A stretch of DNA of 64,000 bases from Streptomyces sp. NBC_00536 (GTDB lineage: Bacteria; Actinomycetota; Actinomycetes; Streptomycetales; Streptomycetaceae): positions 6,324,001 through 6,388,000 of the forward strand of contig NZ_CP107819.1 of the NCBI RefSeq assembly GCF_036346295.1. The letters run 5' to 3'. This document shows positions 6,965 through 15,691 of this stretch, one piece after another (positions within the stretch are counted from its first letter, which is position 1; every line of letters starts with the position of its first letter). The notes beneath the pieces are model-generated. The model saw only the letters and a program-made list of their open reading frames with translations, was not told the DNA's origin and searched no databases. Both the position numbers and the translations under genes were made by a program.

Positions 6965-8776
6965 TCACGCCCGCGCCCGCTTCCGGCCCCACTTCGGCAG
7001 GCCGAGGGTGAGGAAGGCCTCCGCCTGCAACGCCGCGAGCCCGATCCGCGGCAGATCGCGGGTGTGCGGGAAGACCAGGAACCGCGGCACCCACTCCGGC
7101 TGGAACTTCGCGTTGAACTTGTACAGCGACTCGATCTGGAACCAGCGCGAGAGCAACACGAGCAGCCCCCGCCAGGCCCGCAACACCGGTCCCGCGCCGA
7201 GCCGTTCACCCCGGGCCAGGGCCGAGCGGAACATCGCGAAGTTGAGCGAGACCCGGCGTATGCCGAGCGCGGGCGCCGCTTGCAGGACGGCGACGATCAG
7301 CAGCTCGTTGAGGCCGGGGTCGGCGGCGCGGTCCCGGCGCATCAGTTCCAGTGAGATCCCCTCGGGGCCCCACGGCACGAAGTGCAGCACGGCCGCGAGG
7401 TCGTCGGTGTCAGCCGCCCCGCCGGTCCCGCCCTCTTCACCGTCCGGGGACCTGTGCGCGGTGACCACCACACAGCCGGTGTCCCGCGCGTCACCGAAGC
7501 GGCCAAGAGCGGTGGAGAACCCCCGCTCGATGTCGGTGCCGCGCCAGCGGGCCGAGGCGTCCGCGATCCGCGCCCGCTCCGCTTCGTCGAGGTCGCAGAC
7601 CCGGCGGACCTGGCAGAAATAGCCGGCCCGTTCGACGCGTTTGACCATCTGGCGCACATTGCGCATGGCCCGCCCGCTCAGCGAGAAGTCGGCCGTGTGC
7701 ACGACCGCCTCGTCACCCAACTCCAGGGCGTCCATGCCCGTTTCGCGCGTCCACACCTCGCCGCCCGTCTCGCCGCACCCGATCACCGCGGGCACCCAGG
7801 CGTGCCGCCCGGCCTCGTCCATGAACGCCTTGACCGCCCCGGGCCAGGCCTCGACGTCGCCGATGGGGTCGCCGGAGGCGAGCATCACACCCGACTCGAC
7901 GCGGTAGGCGATGGCGGCCTTGCCGGTCGGCGAGAACAGCACGCTCTTGTCGCGCCGCAGCGCGAAGTACCCCAGCGAGTCGCGCGCCCCGTGCCGCTCC
8001 AGCAGCCGACGCACCCGCGCCTCGTCCTCGGCGGAGAGCTCCGCCAACGGCTTCTCGGGCCGCAGGAACAGGTAGGAGGTGGTCAGCAGCGTGATCAGAC
8101 CGAGCGCGCCGAGCGAGTAGCCGACCAGATCCCCGACCCGGTCCGAGGTGTAGCGCACCGGCCCCTCGACCCCGACGAGCCCGTACGCGGTGTGCCGCAG
8201 TCGCTCTGCCAGGGAGGGCGAGCCGGCCTCGTAGTGCGGGTGCACGTTGGTGATCAGCAGCCCCAGGATGAGGGATGCGCCTCCCACCGCGAGGAAGTTC
8301 AGCAGTGCCCGCCAGCGGGTCCGCGGGTCGGACAGCGCGTAGAACTCCCGTCGGTACAGCAGCATGACGAGGAGCAGCGCGAACGACAGCATGCCGGCGG
8401 CCGTGGTGTGCCAACGCAGCAAGTGCAGCAGCCCGCCCACCGGCAGCAGCACCACCACCGCGCGCCAGGCGCGCCGCTTGCGGCGACGCAGCGCATGCGC
8501 CAGCAGCATGAGCAGCACGCCCACCATCAGTGAGCCGACCGCGGCCACCGTGGTGGTCCCGCCGGGCAGTTGACCGGCAAGCAGGCGCACCCGGTTGTGG
8601 CGGAAGCCCGGGAAGACGGCCGCCGCGAGGTCGATCAGCCCGATCAGCAGACAGGCGTACGCGGCGAGGGCGGGAACGCGCGGCCGGGACGCGGGGGTCG
8701 CCCGGTCACGGAGCGTGCGCGGCGCCGGGCGACGGCTCGTGGCCGAACCCGGGTGCGGGGGTGCTGGAATGTCCAT
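6965..8776 (-). CDS. MprF-like phosphatidylglycerol lysyltransferase (DUF2156) membrane protein
   Basis: The 603-residue protein has about six to seven N-terminal transmembrane helices (residues about 35-250, for example LIGLIDLAAAVFPG and LLMLLAHALRR), then a cytoplasmic DUF2156 domain with the dual GNAT fold of MprF/LysX. The segments FSPTGKAAIAYRVESGVMLA and LNELLIVAVLQAAPALG, and the terminal YKFNAKFQPEWVPRFLVF, are typical of the family. Such enzymes move an aminoacyl group from tRNA to phosphatidylglycerol, making the membrane less negative and more resistant to cationic peptides. It is convergent with the SARP and divergent from the NRPS, so it sits inside the cluster but on the other strand. 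A self-protection role is possible; a housekeeping role is equally possible. Streptomyces genomes often carry several such genes. Confidence 0.85.
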   Translation of the reverse strand: MDIPAPPHPGSATSRRPAPRTLRDRATPASRPRVPALAAYACLLIGLIDLAAAVFPGFRHNRVRLLAGQLPGGTTTVAAVGSLMVGVLLMLLAHALRRRKRRAWRAVVVLLPVGGLLHLLRWHTTAAGMLSFALLLVMLLYRREFYALSDPRTRWRALLNFLAVGGASLILGLLITNVHPHYEAGSPSLAERLRHTAYGLVGVEGPVRYTSDRVGDLVGYSLGALGLITLLTTSYLFLRPEKPLAELSAEDEARVRRLLERHGARDSLGYFALRRDKSVLFSPTGKAAIAYRVESGVMLASGDPIGDVEAWPGAVKAFMDEAGRHAWVPAVIGCGETGGEVWTRETGMDALELGDEAVVHTADFSLSGRAMRNVRQMVKRVERAGYFCQVRRVCDLDEAERARIADASARWRGTDIERGFSTALGRFGDARDTGCVVVTAHRSPDGEEGGTGGAADTDDLAAVLHFVPWGPEGISLELMRRDRAADPGLNELLIVAVLQAAPALGIRRVSLNFAMFRSALARGERLGAGPVLRAWRGLLVLLSRWFQIESLYKFNAKFQPEWVPRFLVFPHTRDLPRIGLAALQAEAFLTLGLPKWGRKRARA

Positions 8777-8852
8777 AGAGCGCGAATCTAAAGCGGGCTC
8801 CGGAGATTTTCCTCATCCTGAAGAATGAGATCCCATCGGAGTTAAGAGGCGC

Positions 8853-8909
8853 TTTAGCGGGGTGAAATATAAGGGGCGTGCATGCGAGGGTTTAGCGCCC
8901 GGGTTTAGC
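8853..8909. promoter_or_regulatory. Repeated TTTAGC motifs upstream of the NRPS gene
   Basis: TTTAGC occurs at 8853-8858, 8891-8896 and 8904-8909; the last two belong to GGGTTTAGC repeats exactly 13 bases apart. They lie in the 274-base divergent gap between the lysyltransferase and the NRPS, where the NRPS promoter must be. They are candidate operator elements, possibly for the SARP; the spacing is not the classical 11 or 22 bases. Confidence 0.35.
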
Positions 8910-9050
8910 CTTCTTCTCGCAGGTGGGGGCAGTTGGAGCTGTACTTGCGGGGAGGGATCGCGACGATGCGTTTTCTGCTCCCCGGCTTTTCCGTACACCC
9001 TCCGTATTCCGTCCCCGCATTCGGCGAGAAGTCGCTGACCGCTGCGCAAC

Positions 9051-12000
9051 ATGAGGAGTGTGGGAGAAGTGTCAGGGTCCGGATCCGGCGGCATGTACCT
9101 TCCCGTGTCAACGGCCCAGCGCGAGATGTGGCTGGCCGAGCAGGTCGATCCGACCGCTCCGCAGCAGCGCATCGGTGAATACCTGGAAATCCACGGGCCC
9201 GTCGACCGGCGGGTCTTCGAGACGGCGGTGCGGCAGACCGTCGCGGAGGCCGTCCCGATGCACGCCCGGTTCGTCGAAGAGGACGGTGAACCCCGCCAGC
9301 GCGTCGTCCCCTTCACCGACTGGGAGTTCCCGGTCCTCGACGTCACCGGCGAGCCGGACCCCGCGGCCGCCGCGCGGGCCTGGATGCGGGCCGATCTGTC
9401 CCGCCGGATGGACCTCTCCCGGGGGCCGCTCTTCTCGTACGCGCTGTTCACCCTCGGGCCGGACCGCAGCTTCTGGTACCTCAGCGCCCACCACGCGGTC
9501 GCGGACGGGCACACGGGAGCGCTCATCGCCCAGCGGGTGTCCGAGCTGTACGCCGCCATGACCGAGGGACTCCCCCTGCCGGACGGCCCGTTCGGCGACA
9601 TCCGGGAGATGCTGACGGACGACGCGGACTACCAGGCCTCCGACCGGGGCGCGGCGGACCGGGCGTACTGGACGACCCGGTTCGCGGACGGACCGGACGT
9701 CGCCACCCTCGCCTCCGGGCCGGCCGGCGGGCCCGCCGCGCAGGGACAGATCAGCCACACCGGCAGCCTCTCCGCGGCCGAGACCGAGGGGCTCAAGGCC
9801 GCCGCCCGCGCGGCCCGCACCCACTGGTCCGTCCTGGTGATCGCCGCCGCGGCCGCCCAGGTCCACCGGATCTCCGGCGAGCAGGACGTCATCCTGAGCC
9901 TGCCGATGGCCGCCCGCACCGACGCCGCGGCGCGCGCCATGCCCGGGATGTACTCCAACGTCCTGCCCCTGCGCGTCACGGTCCGCCCCGACCTCACGGC
10001 GTACGGGCTCATCCGTGAAGTCGCCGGTGGATTCCGGCAGATGATCCGCCACCAGCGGCACCGGGGCGAGCACCTGGGGCGCGACCTCGGCCTGCCGGAC
10101 ACCGGACGCTACCGGACCGGTCCCATGGTCAACATCATGGCCTTCGACTACGACGTGCACTTCGCCGGGCTGCCCGCCACCGCCCACCACCTGACGCAGG
10201 GGCTCGTCGAGGACCTGTCGTTCACCGCCTTCGACCGCGCGGACGGCCGGGGGCTGCGCATCGACCTCGTCGCCAACCCGGCCCGCTACGGCGCCGACGA
10301 GTCGGCCGCGCACCACGCGCGCTTCCTGCGCGTCCTGCGCGCCTTCATCGCGGACCGGGACGTGCCGGTCGGCTCCGTCGAGCTGCTCACCGAGGGCGAG
10401 CAGGTCCGGCTGCTCACCGAGCTCGGCGGCCCCGAGCACAAATACCCGGAAGCCACCCTTCCGGAGCTGTTCGCCCGGCAGGCCGCGGACACCCCGCACC
10501 TGCCGGCCGTCGTCTCGGCGGAGACCACCCTGACCTACCGGGAGCTGGACAGCGCCTCGAACCGGCTCGCCCGGCTCCTCATCGCGCGGGGCGTCGGGCC
10601 CGAGCGGATCGTCGCCCTCGCGCTGCCCCGCTCGGCCGGCCTCGCCGCCGCCGTCCTCGCCGTCCTCAAGGCGGGCGGCTGCTACCTGCCCGTCGATCCC
10701 GAATACCCGGCCGAGCGCCTCGCGTTCATGCTGGACGACACCGCGCCCGCCGTCGTACTGACCACCGCGGACACGGCCCGGCGGCTGCCGGACACCGACG
10801 CCCCCCGCCTGCTCCTCGACGCGCCCGACACCGTACGGGAGCTGGCGGGCCTGGCCGACACGGCGATCGACGACGAGCAGCGGCCGGGCCGGCTCGACCC
10901 GGCGCATCCCGTGTACGTCATCTATACCTCGGGCACCACCGGCCGGCCCAAGGGCGTGGTGATGCCCGGGCAGGCGATGGTCAACCTCCTGTCGTGGCAC
11001 GACGAGGCCTTCCACTCGGCCGCCGGGACCAGGATCGCCCAGTTCACCGCGCTGAGCTTCGACGTGTCCGTACAGGAGATCCTGTCCGCGGTGCTGTTCG
11101 GCAAGACCCTGGTGGTGCCCGCCGACGAGGTCCGGCGCAACCCCGAGCTGCTCGCCGCCTGGCTCGACGAGGAGCGCGTGAACGAGCTCTTCGCCCCCAA
11201 CCTCGTCCTTGAGGCCCTGTGCGAGGCGGCCCTCGACCAGGGACGGACCATCCCGTCACTGCGGCTCCTGGCGCAGGGCGGCGAAGCGCTCACCCCGAGC
11301 CACCGGGTGCGCGAGTTCGTGCACGGCCAGGCCGGGCGCCGCCTGCACAATCACTACGGCCCGAGCGAGACCCACCTGGTGACGGCCCACACCATGGCGG
11401 CGGACGTCGATGCCTGGCCGGCCGCCGCCCCGATCGGCCGGCCGATCCCGAACATCAGGGCGTACGTCCTCGACGCCGGGCTGCGCCTGGTTCCGGAGGG
11501 GGCGCGGGGCGAGCTGTACCTCGCCGGGGCCGGGGTGGCCCGGGGCTACCTCAACCGCCCCGGACTCACCGCCGTACGGTTCGTCGCCGACCCGTACGGG
11601 CCGCCGGGAAGCCGGATGTACCGCACCGGGGACGTGGTCCGCTGGATGCCCGACGGGCAGCTGGAGTACCACGGCCGGTCCGACGACCAGATCAAGATCC
11701 GTGGCTTCCGGATCGAGCCCGGCGAGATCAAGGCGGCCCTCGCCGCCTGCCCCGGCATCGTCCACGCCGAGGTGGTCGCCCGCGAGGTCCGGCCCGGGGA
11801 CAAGCGGCTCGTCGGGTACGTCGTGCCCGGGACGCCGGGCTGCGACACGGACGCGGTCCGCGCGTTCGTCCGGGGCAGGCTGCCGGCCCACATGGTGCCC
11901 TCGGCCGTCGTCGAGCTGGCGGAGCTCCCGCTCACGCCGAACGGGAAGCTGGACCGCCGGGCGCTGCCCGAACCGCGTCTCTCCGGCGCCGCACCGGCCC

Positions 12001-12983
12001 GCGAACCGGCCACCGAGCAGGAACGCGTGCTGTGCGCCCTCTTCGCCCAGGTACTGGACTTGCCCGCGGTCGGCGTCGACGAGAACTTCTTCGACCTCGG
12101 CGGGCACTCCCTTCTCGCCGCCCGCCTCGTCGCGCGGATCCGGGCCGCCCTCGGCACACCGCTGGAGGTGCACGCCCTGTTCGAGTCCCCGAGCCCGGCC
12201 GGGCTCGCACGGCGGATCGCCGACCCGTCGTCCGGCGCCGCGCCGCGGTCCCTGCTGCCGCTGCGCGCGGAGGGCTCCCGGCCCCCGCTGTTCTGCGTCC
12301 ATCCGGCCGCCGGAATGGGCTGGCCCTACGCGGGGCTCCTGCCGCACCTCGGTCCCGACCAGCCCGTGTACGCACTCCAGGCGCGCGGCCCCGGGGACGC
12401 GGCGGGCCTCCCGGCCACCGTCGAGGAGATGGCCGCCGACTACGTGGCGCAGATCCGGGCCGTCCGCCCCGAGGGCCCCTACCGGATACTCGGCTGGTCC
12501 TTCGGGGGTCTGGTGGCCCACGCCATGGCCACCCTCCTGGAGAGCGCGGGCGCGGCGGTCGACCTGCTCGTGATGGTGGACTCGTATCCGGTGGACGAAC
12601 GGCTCCGGGCCGACATGCCCCGGTTCAGCGAGGACGAGTTCGACCGCTCCCTGCTCCAGTCGGCCGGCGACGACGAGTTCCCCCTCGGCGACGACCGGGC
12701 CCGCGCCGCGCTCCTCGACGTCTACCGCAACGACCTCGACCTGATGGCCGACTTCAGGCCCGGCAGGTTCCAGGGCGGCCTGCTCTTCTTCCGCGCCGCG
12801 GAGATCGACCCCGACGACCCGTACGAACCCGGTCGCGGCACGGCGGCCGCCTGGGCGGGCCACGTCGACGGCGCCGTCGCCTCCCACGACGTGCCGGCCA
12901 CCCACCACCGCATGATGCGGCCCCCGGCCCTGGCGCGGATCGGCCCGGTCCTCGCCGCGCGGCTGCGGTCCGCCGACGCGTAA
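9051..12983 (+). CDS. Single-module nonribosomal peptide synthetase, C-A-T-TE
   Basis: The 1310-residue enzyme contains, in order, a condensation domain (about 14-430; HHAVADG at 147-153), an adenylation domain (about 465-960; [11 protein letters not shown] from 625, [21 protein letters not shown]), a thiolation domain (LGGHS, phosphopantetheine Ser1020) and a thioesterase (GWSFGG, Ser1150; His in ATHHRMM). The ten pocket residues, aligned by eye to PheA, read D-V-Q-L-L-Q-H-L-V-K. This is closest to the proline-type code D-V-Q-L-I-A-H-V-V-K, so proline or a modified proline is the suggested substrate. With a C domain first and no loading module, it must take an acyl or aminoacyl partner from elsewhere. 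It starts a run of co-directional genes (oxygenases, dehydrogenases). The start is uncertain: ATG 9051 has no clear ribosome site; GTG 9069 and ATG 9093 are in frame. Confidence 0.92.
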   Translation: MRSVGEVSGSGSGGMYLPVSTAQREMWLAEQVDPTAPQQRIGEYLEIHGPVDRRVFETAVRQTVAEAVPMHARFVEEDGEPRQRVVPFTDWEFPVLDVTGEPDPAAAARAWMRADLSRRMDLSRGPLFSYALFTLGPDRSFWYLSAHHAVADGHTGALIAQRVSELYAAMTEGLPLPDGPFGDIREMLTDDADYQASDRGAADRAYWTTRFADGPDVATLASGPAGGPAAQGQISHTGSLSAAETEGLKAAARAARTHWSVLVIAAAAAQVHRISGEQDVILSLPMAARTDAAARAMPGMYSNVLPLRVTVRPDLTAYGLIREVAGGFRQMIRHQRHRGEHLGRDLGLPDTGRYRTGPMVNIMAFDYDVHFAGLPATAHHLTQGLVEDLSFTAFDRADGRGLRIDLVANPARYGADESAAHHARFLRVLRAFIADRDVPVGSVELLTEGEQVRLLTELGGPEHKYPEATLPELFARQAADTPHLPAVVSAETTLTYRELDSASNRLARLLIARGVGPERIVALALPRSAGLAAAVLAVLKAGGCYLPVDPEYPAERLAFMLDDTAPAVVLTTADTARRLPDTDAPRLLLDAPDTVRELAGLADTAIDDEQRPGRLDPAHPVYVIYTSGTTGRPKGVVMPGQAMVNLLSWHDEAFHSAAGTRIAQFTALSFDVSVQEILSAVLFGKTLVVPADEVRRNPELLAAWLDEERVNELFAPNLVLEALCEAALDQGRTIPSLRLLAQGGEALTPSHRVREFVHGQAGRRLHNHYGPSETHLVTAHTMAADVDAWPAAAPIGRPIPNIRAYVLDAGLRLVPEGARGELYLAGAGVARGYLNRPGLTAVRFVADPYGPPGSRMYRTGDVVRWMPDGQLEYHGRSDDQIKIRGFRIEPGEIKAALAACPGIVHAEVVAREVRPGDKRLVGYVVPGTPGCDTDAVRAFVRGRLPAHMVPSAVVELAELPLTPNGKLDRRALPEPRLSGAAPAREPATEQERVLCALFAQVLDLPAVGVDENFFDLGGHSLLAARLVARIRAALGTPLEVHALFESPSPAGLARRIADPSSGAAPRSLLPLRAEGSRPPLFCVHPAAGMGWPYAGLLPHLGPDQPVYALQARGPGDAAGLPATVEEMAADYVAQIRAVRPEGPYRILGWSFGGLVAHAMATLLESAGAAVDLLVMVDSYPVDERLRADMPRFSEDEFDRSLLQSAGDDEFPLGDDRARAALLDVYRNDLDLMADFRPGRFQGGLLFFRAAEIDPDDPYEPGRGTAAAWAGHVDGAVASHDVPATHHRMMRPPALARIGPVLAARLRSADA

Positions 12984-13044
12984 CGGCCCGGCCCCCACCC
13001 ACCCCACGCACAGGCGCCCCCCGAGGACCAGGAGGTCCACCCCC

Positions 13045-14022
13045 ATGACATCCACCCCGACCCACCCCGAGACGGCGGACGTCGACGCCGAGCCGGCCGA
13101 CGTACGGTCGCTGGCCCGCCGTGGCATCGAGGGCCGGACGGACTATCACGGCCCCCGGCTCCTGCGCAGGCTCGCCGAGGGGCAGCAGGGGGGCCCGTAC
13201 GAGCACGTCGAGGTACGCCCCTCGGGGCCGCTGATCGGCGCCGAGATCCACGGCGTCGACCTGCGCACCCCGCTGAGCGACGAGGTGTTCGGCGAGCTCG
13301 ACCGGGCCCTGCTCGAATGGAAGGTGCTGTTCTTCCGTGACCAGGACATCACCGCCGAGCAGCAGCGCGCCTTCGCCTCCCGGTGGGGCGCGGTCGACGG
13401 GCACCCGTTCCTGCCCCCGGGCACCGGCGAGGACGTCGTGCGACTGGAGAAGGGCACGCGGAACCCCGGCTTCGAGAACGTCTGGCACTACGACTTCCCC
13501 TGGATCGAGCGGCCCCCGCTGGGCGCCGTCCTGCGCATGGTGGAGCTGCCCCGAGGGGGCGGCGGCGACACCCTGTTCACGGACGCGGCCGCCGCGTACG
13601 ACAACCTCCCCGACGAGGTGAAGGCGCGCATCGACGGGCTGAAGACGGTCAACGACTTCACCCCGTCGGCGAACTACCGCGAGCTGATGACCGACGAGCA
13701 GCGGGCGCACTTCCAGGGGGTCTACCCGCCGGTGGAGCACCCGCTGGTGCGCACCCACCCGAGGACCGGGCGCAAGACGCTGTTCCTGACGTCGATCTTC
13801 ACCACGCACCTCGCGGGCCTGCCGGCCGACGAGAGCGAGGAACTGCTCTCGTACCTCTTCCACCAGCTGGAGTACCCCGAGTACCAGGTGCGCTTCCGCT
13901 GGGAGGCGAAGTCCGTCGCCTTCTGGGACAACCGGGCCGTGCAGCACTACGCGACCTCGGACTACCACCCGGAGCGCCGGGTGGCGGACCGGACCGCCAT
14001 CGCCGGAGATCGGCCGTTCTGA
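13045..14022 (+). CDS. TauD/TfdA-family Fe(II)/2-oxoglutarate dioxygenase
   Basis: This 325-residue protein follows AGGAGG at good spacing, 61 bases after the NRPS. The iron facial triad is complete: H148 and D150 in WHYDF and H301 in QHYA; R316, fifteen residues after the last His as in TauD, should bind 2-oxoglutarate. The family motifs LIGAEIHGVDL and WKVLFFRDQDIT are present. Such enzymes hydroxylate, desaturate or otherwise oxidise small molecules or carrier-bound amino acids using O2 and 2-oxoglutarate. The neighbours point to tailoring of the NRPS substrate or product; the exact reaction cannot be read from sequence. Confidence 0.9.
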   Translation: MTSTPTHPETADVDAEPADVRSLARRGIEGRTDYHGPRLLRRLAEGQQGGPYEHVEVRPSGPLIGAEIHGVDLRTPLSDEVFGELDRALLEWKVLFFRDQDITAEQQRAFASRWGAVDGHPFLPPGTGEDVVRLEKGTRNPGFENVWHYDFPWIERPPLGAVLRMVELPRGGGGDTLFTDAAAAYDNLPDEVKARIDGLKTVNDFTPSANYRELMTDEQRAHFQGVYPPVEHPLVRTHPRTGRKTLFLTSIFTTHLAGLPADESEELLSYLFHQLEYPEYQVRFRWEAKSVAFWDNRAVQHYATSDYHPERRVADRTAIAGDRPF

Positions 14023-14023
14023 C

Positions 14024-14824
14024 ATGACCTCCGAGAAGACCTCTGACATGACCTCTGACATGACCTTTGGCACGACCTTCGGCACGACCGGATCCCTTGC
14101 CGTGGTCAGCGGCGGCACCCGGGGCATCGGCCTCGCCCTCAGCTTGCGCCTCGCGCACCTCGGCCACCGGGTGGCCGCCCTCTACCGCGGCGACCACCAG
14201 GCCGCGCGGGAGGCGGCCGCGCTCGGCGCGGGCCGGATCGAGACCCACCAGGTCGACATGACCCGCCCCGACGAGGTGCGTGCCGTGTCCGAACGGCTGC
14301 TCGCCGAGCACGGCGCGCCCGAGGTGCTGGTGAACAACGCCGGGATCAACCGGGACCGGCCGTTCCTGGAACTCAGCGACGAGGACTGGGACCAGGTCCT
14401 GGCGACCAACCTGTCCGGACCGTTCCACCTGACCCGGGCCCTCGCCCCGGCGATGGTGGCGGCGGGCCGCGGCGCGATCGTCAACGTCGGCGCGACCACC
14501 GGCATCCGTCCGCGGGCCAACGGGGTCAACTACTGCGCCAGCAAGGCTGGTCTGCTGCACTTCACCCGGTGCCTGGCGCTGGAACTGGCCCCCACGATCC
14601 GGGTCAACTCGCTCGTCCCCGGGTTCACCGACACTCCGGAGGTGGTCGAACGGTACGGGCTGGAAGACCCCGTCCGGCGGGCCGAGGTGCTCGGGCAGAT
14701 CCCGCTGCGCTCCCTGGGCACCGTAGAGGACATCGCCGACGCGCTGGAGTTCCTCGTCGGCCGCCCGGGCCGCTACGTCACGGGGCAGCAACTGATCATC
14801 GACGGCGGCAACTTCATGGGCTGA
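14024..14824 (+). CDS. Short-chain dehydrogenase/reductase (FabG-like) with a substituted catalytic Ser
   Basis: The ATG lies one base after the TGA of the TauD gene, so the two are coupled. The 266-residue product has the cofactor motif SGGTRGIG (29-36), NNAG (104-107), and Y170-x3-K174, all as in FabG-type ketoreductases. At the position of the catalytic Ser (E. coli FabG S138) it has Ala157, followed by two Thr (NVGATTG); the spacing to Tyr170 is the normal 13. Activity may use a Thr or be altered. The first 22 residues are low-complexity (repeated SDMTSDMTFGTTFGTT) encoded by a near-tandem repeat carrying extra in-frame ATGs at 14048 and 14060, so the true start may be later. In context it probably reduces or oxidises a carbonyl/alcohol made by the oxygenases. 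Confidence 0.87.
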   Translation: MTSEKTSDMTSDMTFGTTFGTTGSLAVVSGGTRGIGLALSLRLAHLGHRVAALYRGDHQAAREAAALGAGRIETHQVDMTRPDEVRAVSERLLAEHGAPEVLVNNAGINRDRPFLELSDEDWDQVLATNLSGPFHLTRALAPAMVAAGRGAIVNVGATTGIRPRANGVNYCASKAGLLHFTRCLALELAPTIRVNSLVPGFTDTPEVVERYGLEDPVRRAEVLGQIPLRSLGTVEDIADALEFLVGRPGRYVTGQQLIIDGGNFMG

Positions 14825-14878
14825 GCAGTCGGCCAGCCGCACCCCGCACCGCCGCCCACCGTCACACGAAGGAACATC

Positions 14879-15691
14879 ATGCGTCTCAGTGAAGAACAAA
14901 TCGCCCGGTACCACGAGGACGGATTCCTCTTCGTGGAGTCCGCGCTGGACGAACGGGAAATGGACCGGCTGCGGGCCGCCTTCCAGCGCGACTGCGACGT
15001 CCGCGGTCCGCAGGTCATCAGGGAGGAGTCCGGGGACGAGGTGCGCGCGGTGTACGCCTCCCACCACCGGCAGCCCGAATACGCCGGGCTGATCCGCGAC
15101 CCCCGCGTGCTCGGGCCGGTGCGGCAGCTGCTCACGGACGACGTGTACGTGTACCAGTTCAAGATCAACGCGAAGCCGGCGTTCGGCGGCGAGAAGTGGT
15201 CCTGGCACCAGGACTACGTCGCCTGGCGCATCGCCGACCAGCTGCCCGCCCCGCTCCAGGTCAACGTCGGTGTCTTCCTCGACGCCGTCGACGAGTTCAA
15301 CGGCCCCGTGATCTTCCTGCCCGGATCGCACCGCTCCGGCCTGGTGCGCGACAGCCGCACGGCCGAGGCCAGGTCCGCCCAGCACCTGGACCCGGACGAC
15401 ATCGCGCTGACCCCCGACCAGCTGTCCGCGCTGGTCGCCGAGCGCGGCATGGTCAGCCCCAAGGGCCCGGCCGGCTCCCTCGTCTTCTTCTCGCCCGAGA
15501 TCGTGCACGGCTCGGCGCCCAACATGTCGCCCTTCCCGCGCCGCCTGCTCATCACCACCTACAACGACACGGCCAACCTGCCGAGCTGGCCCGGCGAACC
15601 GCGGCCCGACTACGTCGTGTGCCGGGACACCGAGGCCCTGCGCGTCCTCGACGCCCCCTTCCTCGACGCCCTCGAAGGGGTGTCGGCGTGA
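14879..15691 (+). CDS. PhyH-family (phytanoyl-CoA dioxygenase-like) Fe(II)/2-oxoglutarate oxygenase
   Basis: The 270-residue protein follows GAAGGA with ATG at 14879. The iron ligands are visible as H110 and D112 in WHQDY and a distal H210 in IVHGS; an Arg in FPRRLLITTYN should bind 2-oxoglutarate. N-terminal YHEDGFLFVESAL and LPGSHRSG are standard family segments. Members include ectoine hydroxylase and several free or carrier-bound amino-acid hydroxylases, including proline hydroxylases. That fits the proline-like code of the NRPS, although the match is only to the family. Its stop overlaps the start of the next gene (TGATG), so both belong to one operon. Confidence 0.9.
   Translation: MRLSEEQIARYHEDGFLFVESALDEREMDRLRAAFQRDCDVRGPQVIREESGDEVRAVYASHHRQPEYAGLIRDPRVLGPVRQLLTDDVYVYQFKINAKPAFGGEKWSWHQDYVAWRIADQLPAPLQVNVGVFLDAVDEFNGPVIFLPGSHRSGLVRDSRTAEARSAQHLDPDDIALTPDQLSALVAERGMVSPKGPAGSLVFFSPEIVHGSAPNMSPFPRRLLITTYNDTANLPSWPGEPRPDYVVCRDTEALRVLDAPFLDALEGVSA

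Noticed and set aside
8933..9178. 81-codon plus-strand frame just before and into the NRPS start
   Set aside because: It overlaps the NRPS N-terminus in another frame and shows no domain; the gap more likely holds the NRPS promoter and leader.
9108..11015. 635-codon minus-strand frame opposite the NRPS
   Set aside because: Antisense shadow of the condensation and adenylation domains; composition is typical of a reversed third-position-GC frame.
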